Origin: Helicobacter pylori
GTDB taxonomy: Bacteria > Campylobacterota > Campylobacteria > Campylobacterales > Helicobacteraceae
Direction of reading: 5' to 3'
Length of the DNA stretch: 64,000 bases
NCBI GenBank assembly: GCA_008032955.1
Contig: CP032046.1
Span: 496,001-560,000 of the forward strand
Shown: positions 45,619-55,214 of the stretch, in pieces
Layout: each line of letters begins with the position of its first letter
How positions within the stretch are numbered: position 1 is the stretch's first letter
Translations under genes and position numbers: made by a program
The notes under the pieces: generated by a model
What the model was told of the DNA's origin: nothing
Seen by the model: only the letters and a program-made list of their open reading frames with translations
The model's database searches: none

Positions 45619-47985
45619 TTATTGGCAATTAAAACACTCCACCGATCGATCCAACACGCTTTTTTCATCTATGCTAGGGCTTTCGCTGCGCAAATAATAA
45701 GTGGATTTGAGTCCTAATTTCCAAGCGAGCGTGTAGATTTCATGCAAGGTTTTACCGCTAGCGTTTTCTATGCGTAAAAACACATTAATGCTTTGGCCTT
45801 GATCGATCCACTTTTGGCGCACGGCCGCTGCTTTAATCAAATCTTTAGCGTCAATATCATAGGCTGATGTGTAAAAATTCCAGGTTTCTACATTCAAATT
45901 AGGCACTACAACTGGAATTAGCCCGCTCAAATTTTCTTCAAACCATTTTTTCTTATAAATGGGTTCAATCGTTTGGGTTGTGCCTACTAAAATAGAAATG
46001 GAGCTTGTAGGAGCGATCGCCATTAAATAGCCATTACGCATGCCATTGGCTTTGACTTTTTCCCTCAAACCTTGCCAATCGCAAGCGTGGTTAAAAAGCC
46101 CTTTTTCGGTGAGCTTTAAGGCTTCATTATTGGCTTTATCAATGGGGAAAATCCCCTTACTCCATTCTGAATTTTCAAAATCCTTATACACCCCTTTTTC
46201 TTTCGCTAAATTCGCGCTCGTGTCAATCGCATGGTAGCTGATTTGCTCCATTAAAGCATCAATTTTTTCTAAATGCTCTTTAGATCCCCAGGCGATTTGG
46301 TGTTCTGCGAGCATTTGCGCTTCACCCATAACCCCTAACCCTATAGCTCTATTTTGTAAATTAGTGGCTTTGACTTTGCGGTTAGGGTAGAAATTCAAAT
46401 CAATCACATTGTCTAAGAGCCTGATAATGATCGGCACGACCCTTTTAATGTCTTCTTCGGTGTTGATCTTGCTTAAATTGATGCTCGCTAGATTGCACAC
46501 CGCCGTTTGCCCGTCTTTAGCGACCTTAGTAGCGATATAGATTTTTTTGCCTTTTAGAATATCCGTGCTAGTGAGCTTGTTAGCGCATTTAGTGATGTTA
46601 CTATCTGTCGTTACCAACTCTTTTTCTTCAAAAAACTCTATGGTGCCGTCGGTGTATTCTATTTGCATGTAGTAGTGGTTGGGCGCGGTATTTTGAAAAA
46701 TCTCTGTGCATAAATTAGACGATCGAATGATTCCTGCATGAGCGTTTGGATTGCACCGATTGGCGTTGTCTTTAAAGGCCAAGAAAGGCAAACCGGCTTC
46801 AAAATAATTCATTAAGATTTTTTTCCATAAATCTTTAGCGTTAATGTATTCTTTAATGATTTTAGGATCTTTTTCATACTCTAAATAGCGTTTTTCAAAA
46901 TCCTGCCCATAAAGTTCAGTCAAATCCTTACACTCATAAGGGTCAAACAAAGTCCACATGGCGTCTTCTAAAACCCTTTTCATGAACAAATCGCACACCC
47001 AAAGAGCCGGGAACAAATCATGCGCTCTTCGCCTTTCATCGCCGCTATTTTTCCTTAAATCAATGAACTCCATCACATCAATGTGCCAGATTTCCAAATA
47101 CACCGCAATCGCACCCTTTCGTGTGCCTAATTGATCCACCGCAATTGCCACATCGTTAGCGATTTTTAAAAAAGGGATCGTGCCAGCGCTCGCATTTTTA
47201 TGCCCATCAATATAACTCCCAATAGATCGCACCAAAGAAAAATCCCAGCCGATCCCTCCGCCGTATTTGGACAATAGCGCCATTTCCTTATAGCTGTCAA
47301 AAATCCCCTCAATATTATCCGGCGTGCTACCAATGTAGCATGAGCTTAATTGGTGCTTGGTGGTGCGCGCGTTCGCTAGAGTGGGGGTTGCGCACATCGC
47401 TTCAAACTTGCTTAAAACTTCATAAAATTCTAAAGCGATTTTATTGGGTTCTTGTTCGTTTTGCGCTAAAAACATCGCAATGCTCATAAACATGTGCTGG
47501 GGCAGTTCAATAGGGTTATTGTTAGTGTCTTTTAACAAATAGCGATCATACAAGGTTTTAATCCCTAAATAATTGAATTGGAAATCCCTTTCAGGCTTGA
47601 TCTGGCTATTTAAAAACTCTAAATCAAATTTTTCCTTAAAGCCCTTAAGGATGCGGCCCTTTTCTTCAGCGTTTTCAAAATACTCTTTCAAATGCCTATA
47701 CCCTGTAAAACCACTCACTTTATGGTATAAATCATACAAAAAAAGCCTTGAGGCGACAAAGCTCCAATTAGGCGTGTCAATATCTATTTTATCCACAGCG
47801 GTTTTAATCAAAGTTTGTTGGATTTCTTCAGTAGTGATCTTGTCCCTGAATTGCAACCTCGCATCCACTTCCAGCTCACTTTGGCTCACGCCCTCTAAAT
47901 TGTCCGTAGCGTCCTTAGTGTATTTTTGGATTTTTGTAATGTCCAAAGGCTCAATGCGCCCGTTTCGTTTAACCACCGTAATCAA
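45619..47985 (-). CDS. nrdA: Ribonucleoside-diphosphate reductase alpha subunit NrdA
   Basis: 788 residues from a TTG at 47985 (AAAGGAAAAATT upstream). Class Ia enzyme making deoxyribonucleotides. An N-terminal ATP cone (VVKRNGRIEPLDITKI) is followed by the barrel with active-site Cys in QLSSCYIGS and NLCTEI, and a C-terminal redox Cys pair in SVECFNCQ. Its beta subunit is not in the window. The 47986-48149 gap shows no gene. Confidence 0.94.
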   Translation of the reverse strand: MITVVKRNGRIEPLDITKIQKYTKDATDNLEGVSQSELEVDARLQFRDKITTEEIQQTLIKTAVDKIDIDTPNWSFVASRLFLYDLYHKVSGFTGYRHLKEYFENAEEKGRILKGFKEKFDLEFLNSQIKPERDFQFNYLGIKTLYDRYLLKDTNNNPIELPQHMFMSIAMFLAQNEQEPNKIALEFYEVLSKFEAMCATPTLANARTTKHQLSSCYIGSTPDNIEGIFDSYKEMALLSKYGGGIGWDFSLVRSIGSYIDGHKNASAGTIPFLKIANDVAIAVDQLGTRKGAIAVYLEIWHIDVMEFIDLRKNSGDERRRAHDLFPALWVCDLFMKRVLEDAMWTLFDPYECKDLTELYGQDFEKRYLEYEKDPKIIKEYINAKDLWKKILMNYFEAGLPFLAFKDNANRCNPNAHAGIIRSSNLCTEIFQNTAPNHYYMQIEYTDGTIEFFEEKELVTTDSNITKCANKLTSTDILKGKKIYIATKVAKDGQTAVCNLASINLSKINTEEDIKRVVPIIIRLLDNVIDLNFYPNRKVKATNLQNRAIGLGVMGEAQMLAEHQIAWGSKEHLEKIDALMEQISYHAIDTSANLAKEKGVYKDFENSEWSKGIFPIDKANNEALKLTEKGLFNHACDWQGLREKVKANGMRNGYLMAIAPTSSISILVGTTQTIEPIYKKKWFEENLSGLIPVVVPNLNVETWNFYTSAYDIDAKDLIKAAAVRQKWIDQGQSINVFLRIENASGKTLHEIYTLAWKLGLKSTYYLRSESPSIDEKSVLDRSVECFNCQ

Positions 47986-48149
47986 AATTTTTCCTTTAAA
48001 TCAAATCGTTTTCTTTTAAATTTGGCATTGTATCAATAAAAAACTTAAGAAAAAGAAAAGTTCAAGTTGGATCTGTTTTGTTAATGAGAATGAGTTTTAA
48101 AGTTTTTTAATTTTTTATACCCCCTCCATTTAATGCTATTTGGGTTAAA

Positions 48150-48644
48150 TCACCACCCTAATTTAGCGCAAAGCCTAACACAAATCCCAAAACACACAAG
48201 AAAGCCAAGCATAACCAAACCCTCTATAAGGAGATTGCTAGGATGCCCACAATACGCCGAGATCTCATGGATAGCGGCAATAAAGGGCATCGTTAAAAGC
48301 ATCACATAAAAATCCCTTAGTCTTGATCCTAACACAGCGTTATAAAACGCGCCAAAAAACCTAGCCTTAAAAATGGCTTTGAGAAACCTAGGGTATCTTA
48401 CTTGGAAAGACTTATAACAATCCCTACCTCGAGGGTCAAATAAAAGGTTAGACAACAAAGCCGCTATTAAGATTGTTAGCCACGCGTAATAGCTGTCTTT
48501 AGGGTTAAAAAGTGGATCGCTAGCGCCTTGGCTATAACGCAATGTGGATATGCATCCCGCATAGACTATAGCCACTGCCCATTGATATTCCCAGTCGCTC
48601 AAACGCTTTTTTGAGCCATTCAAATTCTCTTTTGTGGTATCCAT
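48150..48644 (-). CDS. Four-helix membrane protein, copy 1
   Basis: 164 residues. A polar N terminus (MDTTKENLNGSKKRL) and four hydrophobic helices at roughly 23-40, 50-68, 113-133 and 140-160. The loop FKAIFKARFFGAFYNAVLGSRLRDFY is strongly conserved with copy 2, as are HEISAYCGHPSN and the C-terminal CAKLGW, while TM1 and the loop after TM2 differ. Good ribosome site (AAGGAAATAAC). Always follows the glycine-zipper gene by 38 bases. No known family recognised. Confidence 0.75.
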   Translation of the reverse strand: MDTTKENLNGSKKRLSDWEYQWAVAIVYAGCISTLRYSQGASDPLFNPKDSYYAWLTILIAALLSNLLFDPRGRDCYKSFQVRYPRFLKAIFKARFFGAFYNAVLGSRLRDFYVMLLTMPFIAAIHEISAYCGHPSNLLIEGLVMLGFLVCFGICVRLCAKLGW

Positions 48645-48682
48645 GTTATTTCCTTCCCCCCATCACCTTGGCTCATTTAAGA

Positions 48683-49063
48683 TCACCAAGCATGCCCAAA
48701 ACTATAGCCGTAATCATAAAAATCACGGATAGGTTCTCTTGGGGCTTGTGGTTCTCTAGTCTGAGGCTCTCTAGTTTGAGGCTCTCTATCAACGCCACGG
48801 ATAAAATCTTCTACCCTATCGCCTACTTCAGACCCAATATATCCTCCTACTGTGCTACCAAGAAATCTCCCTAATCCAATACCCACTGGACCTCCAGGAA
48901 CCCCAATTGCTCCTCCAATTTTATCACCAACAAAACCCCCAACACCACCCCCTATAAGTTTGCCTAATTCACCCCTTGCCTCTATTTTAGGACTAGCTAC
49001 AGCTACATTAGCCATTGCACCGCATAAAACCACTACACAACTAAATGTTTTTAATCCACTCAT
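48683..49063 (-). CDS. Secreted glycine-zipper protein, copy 1
   Basis: 126 residues from the ATG at 49063 (AAAGGATTTGTT before it; an earlier in-frame ATG is less likely). Signal peptide KTFSCVVVLCGAMANVAVA, then a core of GxxxG and GGxxG steps (IGGGVGGFVGDKIGGAIG and VGGYIGSEVGD), then acidic and Arg/Pro-rich repeats (REPQT twice) and the tail FYDYGYSFGHAW. Glycine zippers insert or oligomerise in membranes. The core differs from copy 2 in length and sequence; the ends do not. Confidence 0.75.
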   Translation of the reverse strand: MSGLKTFSCVVVLCGAMANVAVASPKIEARGELGKLIGGGVGGFVGDKIGGAIGVPGGPVGIGLGRFLGSTVGGYIGSEVGDRVEDFIRGVDREPQTREPQTREPQAPREPIRDFYDYGYSFGHAW

Positions 49064-49286
49064 AACAAATCCTTTCATAAAATGGAGATTCAAGGCATGT
49101 TTGGGCATACCTTATGAGAATATTTATACCACAACCCTATTAAAAGCGTTGTTACAGATCAGCCAAATATCACAAAAATCTCAATAAGCGTTTTGTTTCT
49201 ACTCAAATTACAGGATTAAGGTAAATCATTATTTAAAAATACGCTCAATGAAGTTTTAAAACATTGCAATTCTTTTCAAGCTCCTT

Positions 49287-49323
49287 AAGGCTTCTTAAAA
49301 AACTTAAAATACCCGTTTTCAAT
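49287..49323 (-). repeat. Fragment of the glmU 3' end at the duplication junction
   Basis: Thirty-seven bases match the last codons of glmU (50475-50511) with one difference (AAGGC against AAGGT), including the sequence for GYFKFFKKP. It sits between the two copies of the duplicated unit, marking where the glmU-adjacent end was copied. Together with 49227-49330 it makes the unexplained gap between the copies. Confidence 0.8.
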
Positions 49324-49393
49324 AATAAAGAATGAGTTTTAAAGTTTCTTTAATTTTTTACTCCCCCCTCCATTTAATGCCATTTGGGTTAAA

Positions 49394-49897
49394 TCACCAC
49401 CCTAATTTAGCACAAAGCTTAAGAAAACATTGAAACCCTACAATAATCAAACCCTCTACAAGAAAGTTGCTAGGATGCCCGCAATACGCTGAAATTTCAT
49501 GCATAGCGATACCAAAAGGTATCGTTAAGAGCACCATATAAAAATCCCTTAGTCTTGCCCCTAACACAGCGTCATAAAACGCGCCAAAAAACCTAGCCTT
49601 AAAAATGGCTTTAAAAAACTTGGGGAATCCTTGCCAAGTTTCAATAATGAAATAACCTGCCGACCTGCCTTTTGGGTTGAACAAGAGGTTAGACAACAAA
49701 GCCGCTATTAGAGTCGTTAGCCACACATAGTAACTATCTTTAGGGTTGAAAATCGGATCACCAACATCTGAGCGATAAAGAGCTGTTCTAAAAACTATGG
49801 AGTAACAAATTATAGCAACTAAACCCATTGCTATACTATATTCAGTATAATTCAAACGCTCTTTTGAGCCATTCAAATTCTCTTTTGTAGTATCCAT
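49394..49897 (-). CDS. Four-helix membrane protein, copy 2
   Basis: 167 residues, paralogue of the 48150-48644 product. Shared: MDTTKENLNGSK at the N terminus, the TLIAALLSNLLF helix, FKAIFKARFFGAFYDAVLGARLRDFY, MHEISAYCGHPSN and CAKLGW. Different: TM1 (EYSIAMGLVAIICYSIVF) and the loop after TM2 (AGYFIIETWQGF). The mosaic pattern suggests diversifying recombination. Location is probably the inner membrane. Confidence 0.75.
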   Translation of the reverse strand: MDTTKENLNGSKERLNYTEYSIAMGLVAIICYSIVFRTALYRSDVGDPIFNPKDSYYVWLTTLIAALLSNLLFNPKGRSAGYFIIETWQGFPKFFKAIFKARFFGAFYDAVLGARLRDFYMVLLTIPFGIAMHEISAYCGHPSNFLVEGLIIVGFQCFLKLCAKLGW

Positions 49898-49935
49898 GTT
49901 ATTTCCTTCCCCCCATCACCTTGGCTCATTTAAGA

Positions 49936-50271
49936 TCACCAAGCATGCCCAAAACTATAGCCGTAATCATAAAAATCACGGATAGGTTCTCTTGGGGCTT
50001 GTGGTTCTCTAGTCTGAGGCTCTCTAGTTTGAGGCTCTCTGTCTATGAAATCACGAATAAAATCTTCTACCTTATCGCCTATTTCCCGACCAAGCTGACC
50101 CCCAATCGCAGCCCCTAACGGCCCTCTGACCGCTCCCATTGTTGAACCAATGTCTCCTCCTATATCTCTGCCAAGCTGACCCCTTGCCTCTATTTTAGGA
50201 CTAGCTACAGCTACATTAGCCATTGCACCGCATAAAACCACTACACAACTAAATGTTTTTAATCCACTCAT
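49936..50271 (-). CDS. Secreted glycine-zipper protein, copy 2
   Basis: 111 residues from the ATG at 50271. The signal peptide and SPKIEARG are identical to copy 1, and the C-terminal DREPQT repeats and FYDYGYSFGHAW tail are identical. The core is shorter and different (LGRDIGGDIGSTMGAV, LGAAIGGQLGREIGDKVEDF). Followed by its own membrane-protein partner after 38 bases. Confidence 0.75.
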   Translation of the reverse strand: MSGLKTFSCVVVLCGAMANVAVASPKIEARGQLGRDIGGDIGSTMGAVRGPLGAAIGGQLGREIGDKVEDFIRDFIDREPQTREPQTREPQAPREPIRDFYDYGYSFGHAW

Positions 50272-50472
50272 AACAAATCCTTTCATAAAATGGAGATTCA
50301 AGGCATGTTTGGGCATACCTTATGAGAATATTTATACCACAACCCTATTAAAAGCGTTGTTACAGATCAGCCAAATATCACAAAAATCTCAATAAGCGTT
50401 TTGTTTCTACTCAAATTACAGGATTAAGGTAAATGATTATAATATTTTAGGATTTTTCATTATTTAAACAAA

Positions 50473-51774
50473 TTAAGGTTTCTTAAAAAACTTAAAATAC
50501 CCGTTTTCAATGTTAATTTGAGGGGCGCGTGAAAGGCTTAACGAACCGCTAGGAATGTCTTTAGTGATGGTGGTGCCGCTGCCGATTAAGACATTAGAGC
50601 CGATATTTATGGGGGCGACTAGCTGGCTATCGCTCCCTATAAAGACATTTTCACCGATGATCGTTTGGTGTTTCTTTTTACCATCATAATTGCAAGTGAT
50701 CACGCCAGCCCCCACATTTGTGTTTTTCCCTATCTCGCAATCCCCTAAATAGCTCAAATGCCCTGCTTTAGCGCCTTGAAGTTTAGCGTTTTTAGTCTCT
50801 ACAAAATTCCCCACATGGCTATTACAAATCACGCTTTTAGGGCGCGCATGGGCAAATGGCCCCACACTGCTATTAACAATCTGGCTCTCTTCTATCACGC
50901 TATAAGCCTTAATACGTGCGTTTTCTATCAAACAATTCCCAATCAAACGCACCCCTTGCTCTAAAACGCACTCCCCCTTAAAACTCACGCCTTTTTCTAA
51001 ATAAATGCTATTAGGCAATTGCATCACTACCCCCAAGTCCATGGCGTTTTTCCGCAGTCTTTCTAGCATGATTTCTTCAGCCTTCGCCCTTTCTGTTTGG
51101 CTATTCACCCCTAAAAAACACTCTTCTTCTAAAAAAATAGCGTCAATTTTTTCGTTCCCCTTAATACCCAAAGCGATTAAATCCGTGAGGTAGTATTCTT
51201 TTTGGGCGTTTTGGTCATTAAGCTGGGGCAAGTATTTTTCTAAAAACTTTCTTTCAAAAAAATACACGCCAGCATTCACGCTTTTAATGGTTTTTTCTTC
51301 ATCATTAGCGTCCTTTTCTTCTACAATCTTTTTAACCTGATGGTTTTCTAAAACAACGCGCCCATAACCTTTAGGATCAGCTAAATGGAGTAAGCCTATA
51401 GCGTTATTCTTGCTTTCTAATAAGGGGGTAAGAGCGTCTTTAGTGATTAAGGGCATGTCCGCATTCAAAATCAAAACCCGATCGTGTTTCGTAGGGATAG
51501 GCGATTTATCTTCTTGCATGATAGCCCCACCTGTCCCTGAATATTTTTCCACGATTTGAGCGTGAAAAATCACGCCCTTAAAACACTCCAACACCGCTTC
51601 TTTAATGCGTTCTTGTTGGTGGTGTAAGACAAGATGCACATCATTACTGATTGAAAAAGCCACTTCTAAAATGTAAAACAGCATAGGCTCTCCGCAAATC
51701 GTGTGTAAAGTCTTAGGCAGGCTAGAACGCATGCGAGTGCCTTTACCAGCGGCCAGTATGATTACAGAAAGCAT
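50473..51774 (-). CDS. glmU: Bifunctional GlmU (acetyltransferase / UDP-GlcNAc pyrophosphorylase)
   Basis: 433 residues. N-terminal uridylyltransferase ([23 protein letters not shown]) and C-terminal left-handed beta-helix acetyltransferase with hexapeptide repeats ([31 protein letters not shown]). Makes UDP-GlcNAc for peptidoglycan and lipopolysaccharide. The end GYFKFFKKP is the part copied at 49287-49323. Divergent from fliP. It feeds murA, also in this window. Confidence 0.94.
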   Translation of the reverse strand: MLSVIILAAGKGTRMRSSLPKTLHTICGEPMLFYILEVAFSISNDVHLVLHHQQERIKEAVLECFKGVIFHAQIVEKYSGTGGAIMQEDKSPIPTKHDRVLILNADMPLITKDALTPLLESKNNAIGLLHLADPKGYGRVVLENHQVKKIVEEKDANDEEKTIKSVNAGVYFFERKFLEKYLPQLNDQNAQKEYYLTDLIALGIKGNEKIDAIFLEEECFLGVNSQTERAKAEEIMLERLRKNAMDLGVVMQLPNSIYLEKGVSFKGECVLEQGVRLIGNCLIENARIKAYSVIEESQIVNSSVGPFAHARPKSVICNSHVGNFVETKNAKLQGAKAGHLSYLGDCEIGKNTNVGAGVITCNYDGKKKHQTIIGENVFIGSDSQLVAPINIGSNVLIGSGTTITKDIPSGSLSLSRAPQINIENGYFKFFKKP

Positions 51775-51870
51775 TAAAATCCTTCAATTTATGGGGTTAT
51801 TTTAGGGAATTTTAACATGCCTTATCTTATAATTTGACCTTGTTTTTATTAAAGATTTAAGGCTAGAATT

Positions 51871-52623
51871 GTGCGTTTTTTCATTTTTTTAATGCTTGCT
51901 CTCATTTGCCCTTTAATATGCCCCTTAATGAGCGCTGATAGCGCTTTACCTAGCGTCAATCTCTCTTTAAACGCTCCTAGTGATCCTAAACAACTCGTAA
52001 CCACCCTTAATGTTATCGCCCTGCTCACGCTTTTGGTTTTAGCCCCATCGTTGATTTTAGTGATGACGAGTTTCACCCGTTTGATCGTGGTGTTTTCTTT
52101 TTTAAGGACCGCTTTAGGCACGCAACAAACCCCACCCACTCAAATTTTAGTTTCGCTCTCTTTGATATTGACTTTTTTTATCATGGAACCTAGTTTGAAA
52201 AAGGCTTATGATACAGGGATTAAGCCTTATATGGATAAAAAGATTTCTTACACCGAAGCGTTTGAAAAAAGCGCTCTGCCTTTCAAGGAATTCATGCTTA
52301 AAAACACACGAGAAAAGGATCTAGCGCTTTTTTTTAGGATCAGAAACCTGCCTAACCCTAAAACCCCTGATGAGGTGAGTTTGAGCGTTTTGATCCCGGC
52401 GTTTATGATAAGCGAGTTGAAAACAGCGTTTCAAATCGGCTTTTTACTCTACTTGCCTTTTTTGGTGATTGATATGGTGATCAGCTCTATTTTAATGGCG
52501 ATGGGCATGATGATGCTCCCGCCTGTAATGATTTCTCTGCCTTTTAAAATTTTGGTGTTTATTCTGGTGGATGGGTTTAATTTATTGACCGAAAATTTAG
52601 TAGCGAGTTTTAAAATGGTTTAA
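51871..52623 (+). CDS. fliP: Flagellar export apparatus protein FliP
   Basis: 250 residues from a GTG. Core component of the flagellar type III secretion pore. Signal-like N terminus, then FliP signature segments LILVMTSFTRLIVVFSFLRTALGTQQTPP and the C-terminal membrane region DMVISSILMAMGMMMLPPVMISLPFKILVF. The gene is complete and in frame here; in strain 26695 it is split by a homopolymer frameshift (from memory). Confidence 0.94.
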   Translation: MRFFIFLMLALICPLICPLMSADSALPSVNLSLNAPSDPKQLVTTLNVIALLTLLVLAPSLILVMTSFTRLIVVFSFLRTALGTQQTPPTQILVSLSLILTFFIMEPSLKKAYDTGIKPYMDKKISYTEAFEKSALPFKEFMLKNTREKDLALFFRIRNLPNPKTPDEVSLSVLIPAFMISELKTAFQIGFLLYLPFLVIDMVISSILMAMGMMMLPPVMISLPFKILVFILVDGFNLLTENLVASFKMV

Positions 52624-52659
52624 TATCAAACATTCAAGCTATAAAAGCTTGAAACCAAT

Positions 52660-54962
52660 TTAAAACTCATAATTCAAATACGCTGTAATGGATCTCCCTG
52701 GTGCGGGCTCTCTCCCTGTAGGGCTTGTGCCAATCCCCCTAAAATAATATTTCATGTTAAAAAGGTTATTGATTTGCAAACTCCCTGTGATTTTATGCCT
52801 ACCGCTTTGCCATAAAACGGAGCTTACTTGAACGTTCAACACAAAATACAAGGGCAATAACCCCACTGAATTACAACCATACTCTAGCCCCCCTGTGTAT
52901 TCTGGGTTTAAGGGCAAGCACACGGTTTGGCTTTTGGCCTGATTGAGCATGGAGCTATAAGCGCGGCTATAAAAATAACTACTGATTCCAAAAGTCGTGT
53001 GCTTGTAAGTATACATCATGTCAAATATGAATTGGTTAGGACTCACATAAGGCAAACGCTTCCCTTTAATGTCAAATGGTTTATTGACAATGCCTGTAAA
53101 ATAATAAGCAATATCATCAGCGTTAGAAGTGATGCGTGCATCAATATAAGTGTAAGCCACATGGAATTGCAAACCCCTAATCGGCGCGTAATACAATTCT
53201 AATTCCACCCCTTGGCTCCTAGCATTCACAGGCTGTGGACTATAGCCTCCCGCATAGTAACGATTGGCAAAAATCACAAAATAATTGGTATTAAAGCTCA
53301 ATAGATTTTTATAACTATAGCGTTGCCCCACTTCAATTTCATTAAAAATTTGGTTGTAATTAGTCCTAGTAATGCCTACCATTGTGTGTTGTGGGGGGAT
53401 AAAACTGCGGCGGTAGTTCGCATACCATATCCAATTTTCCATAGGTTTATAGCCAATGTTAAGGGCGGGACTCCATTCGTTTTGACGCTGTTTTTTACTG
53501 GTCCATACGGAAAAATCGTGCTTTTCTGGCTCTTTGTTGTTATAGTTCAAAAAAGTGTATCTAATCCCTGGAGTTATCACCAATTTAGAATCAAAAAGCT
53601 CTATTTTATCGCTCAACCATACCGCTGTATAGTTGTTAAACATTTCTTGATTGTTACTAGGCTTTTTAGAAAGAACATATGGGGGCATATGGCACACCCC
53701 ATCAATAATATCTGATTTTTCGCATGTGCTTTGATCGGATCTAATGAACATGTCCATCGTCATAAAACGCATGCCCACATTAAAAGTTTGCTTAACTTTA
53801 TTGGTATTGACAACTAAGTTCAAATTAGGCTCAAAAGCGTTCATCACATAACGCCTTAAATGATCAAAAATAAAAAATCCTGGATAATTTTGATCGGTAT
53901 AAACAGGGCCTAATTTAGGATTGGTATTGACATTTAAATAGTTAGAATCAAATTTAAAATCCCTTGACATGTCATGCCCATAGTAACTGAAAGTGAAATC
54001 CCCCCTATTTTATCCGTATCCCCAAAAAAGTTTTGATACACAGCTCCCCATCGCTTCGCTCTCCCGCTTTTATCGTTGTTAGGGCGGTTATTTTGAAAAC
54101 GATTTTCATTATAGGCAGCTATACCTAAAGACCCAGGGTCTGTTAAAAAATAGCTGTAATATTGAAAAAAAGCAGTGATCTTGTTGCTATCATTGATTTG
54201 ATACAACGAATCTAGCAAGTAGTTTTGAATGTTGGTAGGGCTGTTGTATCTAAACCCTTGCCCTTTGAGCCAATTGACTTGAGCTTGGATTCCAAAATGC
54301 TTATTCATCATACCCCCCGTTCTTAAATAGGTGTTAAAAAGCATGTTATTAACTAAGCTTTTATCAATGTTTTTAGAATTCTGATTGAAAAACCCCCCAT
54401 TTTCAGACTTGCCCCAAAAAGTGGTCCTCTCGCTCACCTGACTTTCCCACTTGGTAGGAATGCCTTTGGTGATAATGTTGATCACACCGCCAAAAGCGTT
54501 AGGGCCATAACGCACGCTCTCCCCACCCTTAGTTACACTGATTCTATCCACAGATTGAAAGGTTACGGGAAAAATAACCGTGCCAATTTCAACATAGGGC
54601 GCGACATAAATAGGAATCCCATTGACTAGAATCATTCCCGTATTAGAGTGCCCTGGGCCTCCCGCACCAAACCCCCTAATGGAAATGCTAGGCACAGCTC
54701 CAATACCTGTGGAGTTTCTAATATGCACGCCTGGCACATTTTGCAAAGCTTCTTCAATGCTTTGATTGGCGCTTTTAGTGAGTTGTTTGTTAGAAATCAC
54801 CGTGCGAGAACCCATATAATTTCTAACCTCCTTGCTCCTCCAGCTTAAAGGCACTTCTTTATCGTTAGCCACCCCTGAAGCTTCTACCCTTTCCAAATTA
54901 TGAGTTTTGACAGCATGCGCACTATGACTCAAAACAGCTAGAGAGACTAAAATTCTTTTCAT
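52660..54962 (-). pseudogene. fecA1: FecA1 TonB-dependent iron receptor, one-base deletion
   Basis: Two frames give about 767 residues. Outer-membrane receptor for iron complexes. Signal peptide, then plug domain (TVISNKQLTKSANQSIEEALQNVPGVHIRNS, GPNAFGGVINIIT), then beta-barrel to the terminal SITAYLNYEF with the sorting Phe. The frame breaks at six Gs (minus strand, 54000-54005), where seven would read GG-DFTFSYYGHDMSRDF. A -1 slip gives a stop after ILNLILTI, so the barrel is truncated. The neighbour is feoB and a Fur box precedes the gene. Confidence 0.9.
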
Positions 54963-55011
54963 TTACCACCTTTTATGAAAAATGTTCTCTTTTACAACAA
55001 GGTGAAATTTA

Positions 55012-55026
55012 TAATAACTATTATTA
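55012..55026 (-). promoter_or_regulatory. Fur box upstream of fecA1
   Basis: TAATAACTATTATTA, 50 bases before the fecA1 ATG, matches the reported H. pylori Fe-Fur consensus TAATAATnATTATTA at all but one position and is nearly palindromic. A second AT-rich candidate (TTATTATTTAGATAATA) lies at about 55051-55067. It should give iron-dependent repression. Confidence 0.75.
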
Positions 55027-55214
55027 ATTTTAGCTTAAATTTTTAAAAAATTATTATTTAGATAATATTAATGACTTTTTTATCAAAAATGCCGATTAAT
55101 GCGAATGTTTATAGAAAAGATTAGGATATAAAGAAAAATAAAAATTTTTAATATTTCTAATGGGGGAATTTTAAACAAATAAAGGGTTTTTTTAAACCCT
55201 TTTATGGCTAGCCT

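Larger units (their letters stand above)
48088..49226 (-). repeat. Tandem duplication, copy 1 (promoter-distal)
   Basis: A unit of about 1.1 kb with upstream leader, glycine-zipper gene and membrane-protein gene. The leader (49064-49226) appears identical to 50272-50434. The two gene cores differ markedly. The 38-base spacer between the two genes is the same size in both copies. Confidence 0.9.
49330..50434 (-). repeat. Tandem duplication, copy 2 (next to glmU)
   Basis: Same layout as 48088-49226. A minus-strand -10-like TATAAA lies at 50331-50336 (49123-49128 in copy 1), about 60 bases before each glycine-zipper start, so each copy has its own promoter. Confidence 0.9.

Noticed and set aside
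48852-49187. Plus-strand Pro/Thr-rich open frame in the tandem repeat
   Set aside because: It is antisense to the glycine-zipper core, whose Gly codons give Pro on the other strand; no start signal.
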